Below are positions 63,822 through 64,000 of a stretch of 64,000 bases of DNA, piece after piece (within the stretch, counting starts at the first letter, position 1; each line of letters starts with the position of its first letter). The translations under genes and the position numbers were made by a program. The notes below the pieces were generated by a model. The model saw nothing but the letters and a program-made list of their open reading frames with translations, did not search any database and had not been told where the DNA came from. Source of the stretch: Janthinobacterium fluminis. Lineage in GTDB: Bacteria; Pseudomonadota; Gammaproteobacteria; Burkholderiales; Burkholderiaceae_D. The stretch covers positions 682,001 through 746,000 of the forward strand of contig NZ_JAQQXR010000001.1 of NCBI RefSeq assembly GCF_028595325.1, in the 5' to 3' direction.

Positions 63822-64000
63822 AGTATCTTCCCGGGATTCATGATGCCGAGCGGGTCGAGCGCCGTTTTGACGGCGCGCATCAGGCGCAATTCCAGCGGCG
63901 ACTTGTAGCGCGCCAGCTCGTCGCGCTTGAGGGCGCCGATGCCGTGTTCGGCCGAGATCGAGCCGCCGTAGCTGTCGGCGCTGTCGTGCACGATGCGGTT
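63818..64000 (-). CDS. FAD-linked oxidase (D-lactate/2-hydroxyglutarate dehydrogenase type), C-terminal end
   Basis: The last 60 codons of a gene running off the window. NRIVHDSADSYGGSISAEHG with IGALKRDELARY, then ALDPLGIMNPGKIL and stop, is the C-terminal signature of GlcD/DLD-family flavoenzymes (the His in SAEHGIG is the active-site His). The substrate cannot be told from this part. Its stop is overlapped by the DUF4124 GTG. Confidence 0.9.
   Translation of the reverse strand, partial: NRIVHDSADSYGGSISAEHGIGALKRDELARYKSPLELRLMRAVKTALDPLGIMNPGKIL

Overview
The window is a GC-rich piece of a Gram-negative chromosome. Gene content and order (an rpfE-like gene coupled to recJ, Lol genes, comEC, dcd, an Orn/Lys/Arg decarboxylase, thyA-folA) suggest a betaproteobacterium, most likely Oxalobacteraceae (Massilia / Duganella / Janthinobacterium type). 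The placement is by gene recognition from memory and was not searched. No rRNA, tRNA, CRISPR array or intact insertion sequence was seen.

Layout. 0-9 kb is mostly housekeeping: recJ (cut by the window edge) with its coupled partner, a 5'-truncated DUF4351 relic, a tandem pair of LolC/E-type permeases plus lolD, tatD, and a SUV3-like helicase. 9-19.8 kb holds comEC, an iodotyrosine-deiodinase-like flavoprotein, two HAD hydrolases, a DMT transporter, a secreted family I.5-type lipase, a LysR/TSUP divergent pair, an alpha/beta hydrolase and dcd. 19.8-29.7 kb is the most unusual part. It is an eight-gene, one-direction cluster that starts with a textbook sigma-54 promoter and an upstream perfect inverted repeat, and ends against a convergent gene for a sigma-54 activator. 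It encodes three paralogous Gly-rich proteins ending in a shared GRWxRxG motif, an HEVGH metalloprotease-like protein, a 712-aa protein of unknown type, a PLP alpha-oxoamine-synthase-like enzyme broken by loss of one GC unit, a Pro-rich GIY-YIG-like protein and an amidohydrolase. I read this as one accessory system inserted between dcd and the decarboxylase; its function is unknown.

29.8-41 kb: decarboxylase, DUF4337 protein, thyA-folA with a long palindromic repeat between them, a Cache-PAS-GGDEF-EAL protein, a FadL-type porin, an orphan EndoU toxin domain with a MafI-like immunity partner, a LeuE-type exporter and a small protein. 41-57 kb is a long minus-strand run that looks like an export operon: two tandem RND permeases, a small lipoprotein, two secreted unknowns, a MacA-like adaptor with a peptidoglycan-binding segment, a MacB-like ABC exporter and an LbtU-like outer-membrane barrel, followed by a class V aminotransferase and an orphan ParA. 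57.9-64 kb is a tightly coupled minus-strand operon: FAD-linked oxidase end, DUF4124 protein, FtsX-type permease, AttH/CrtC-like lipocalin protein and an MsbA-type ABC exporter.
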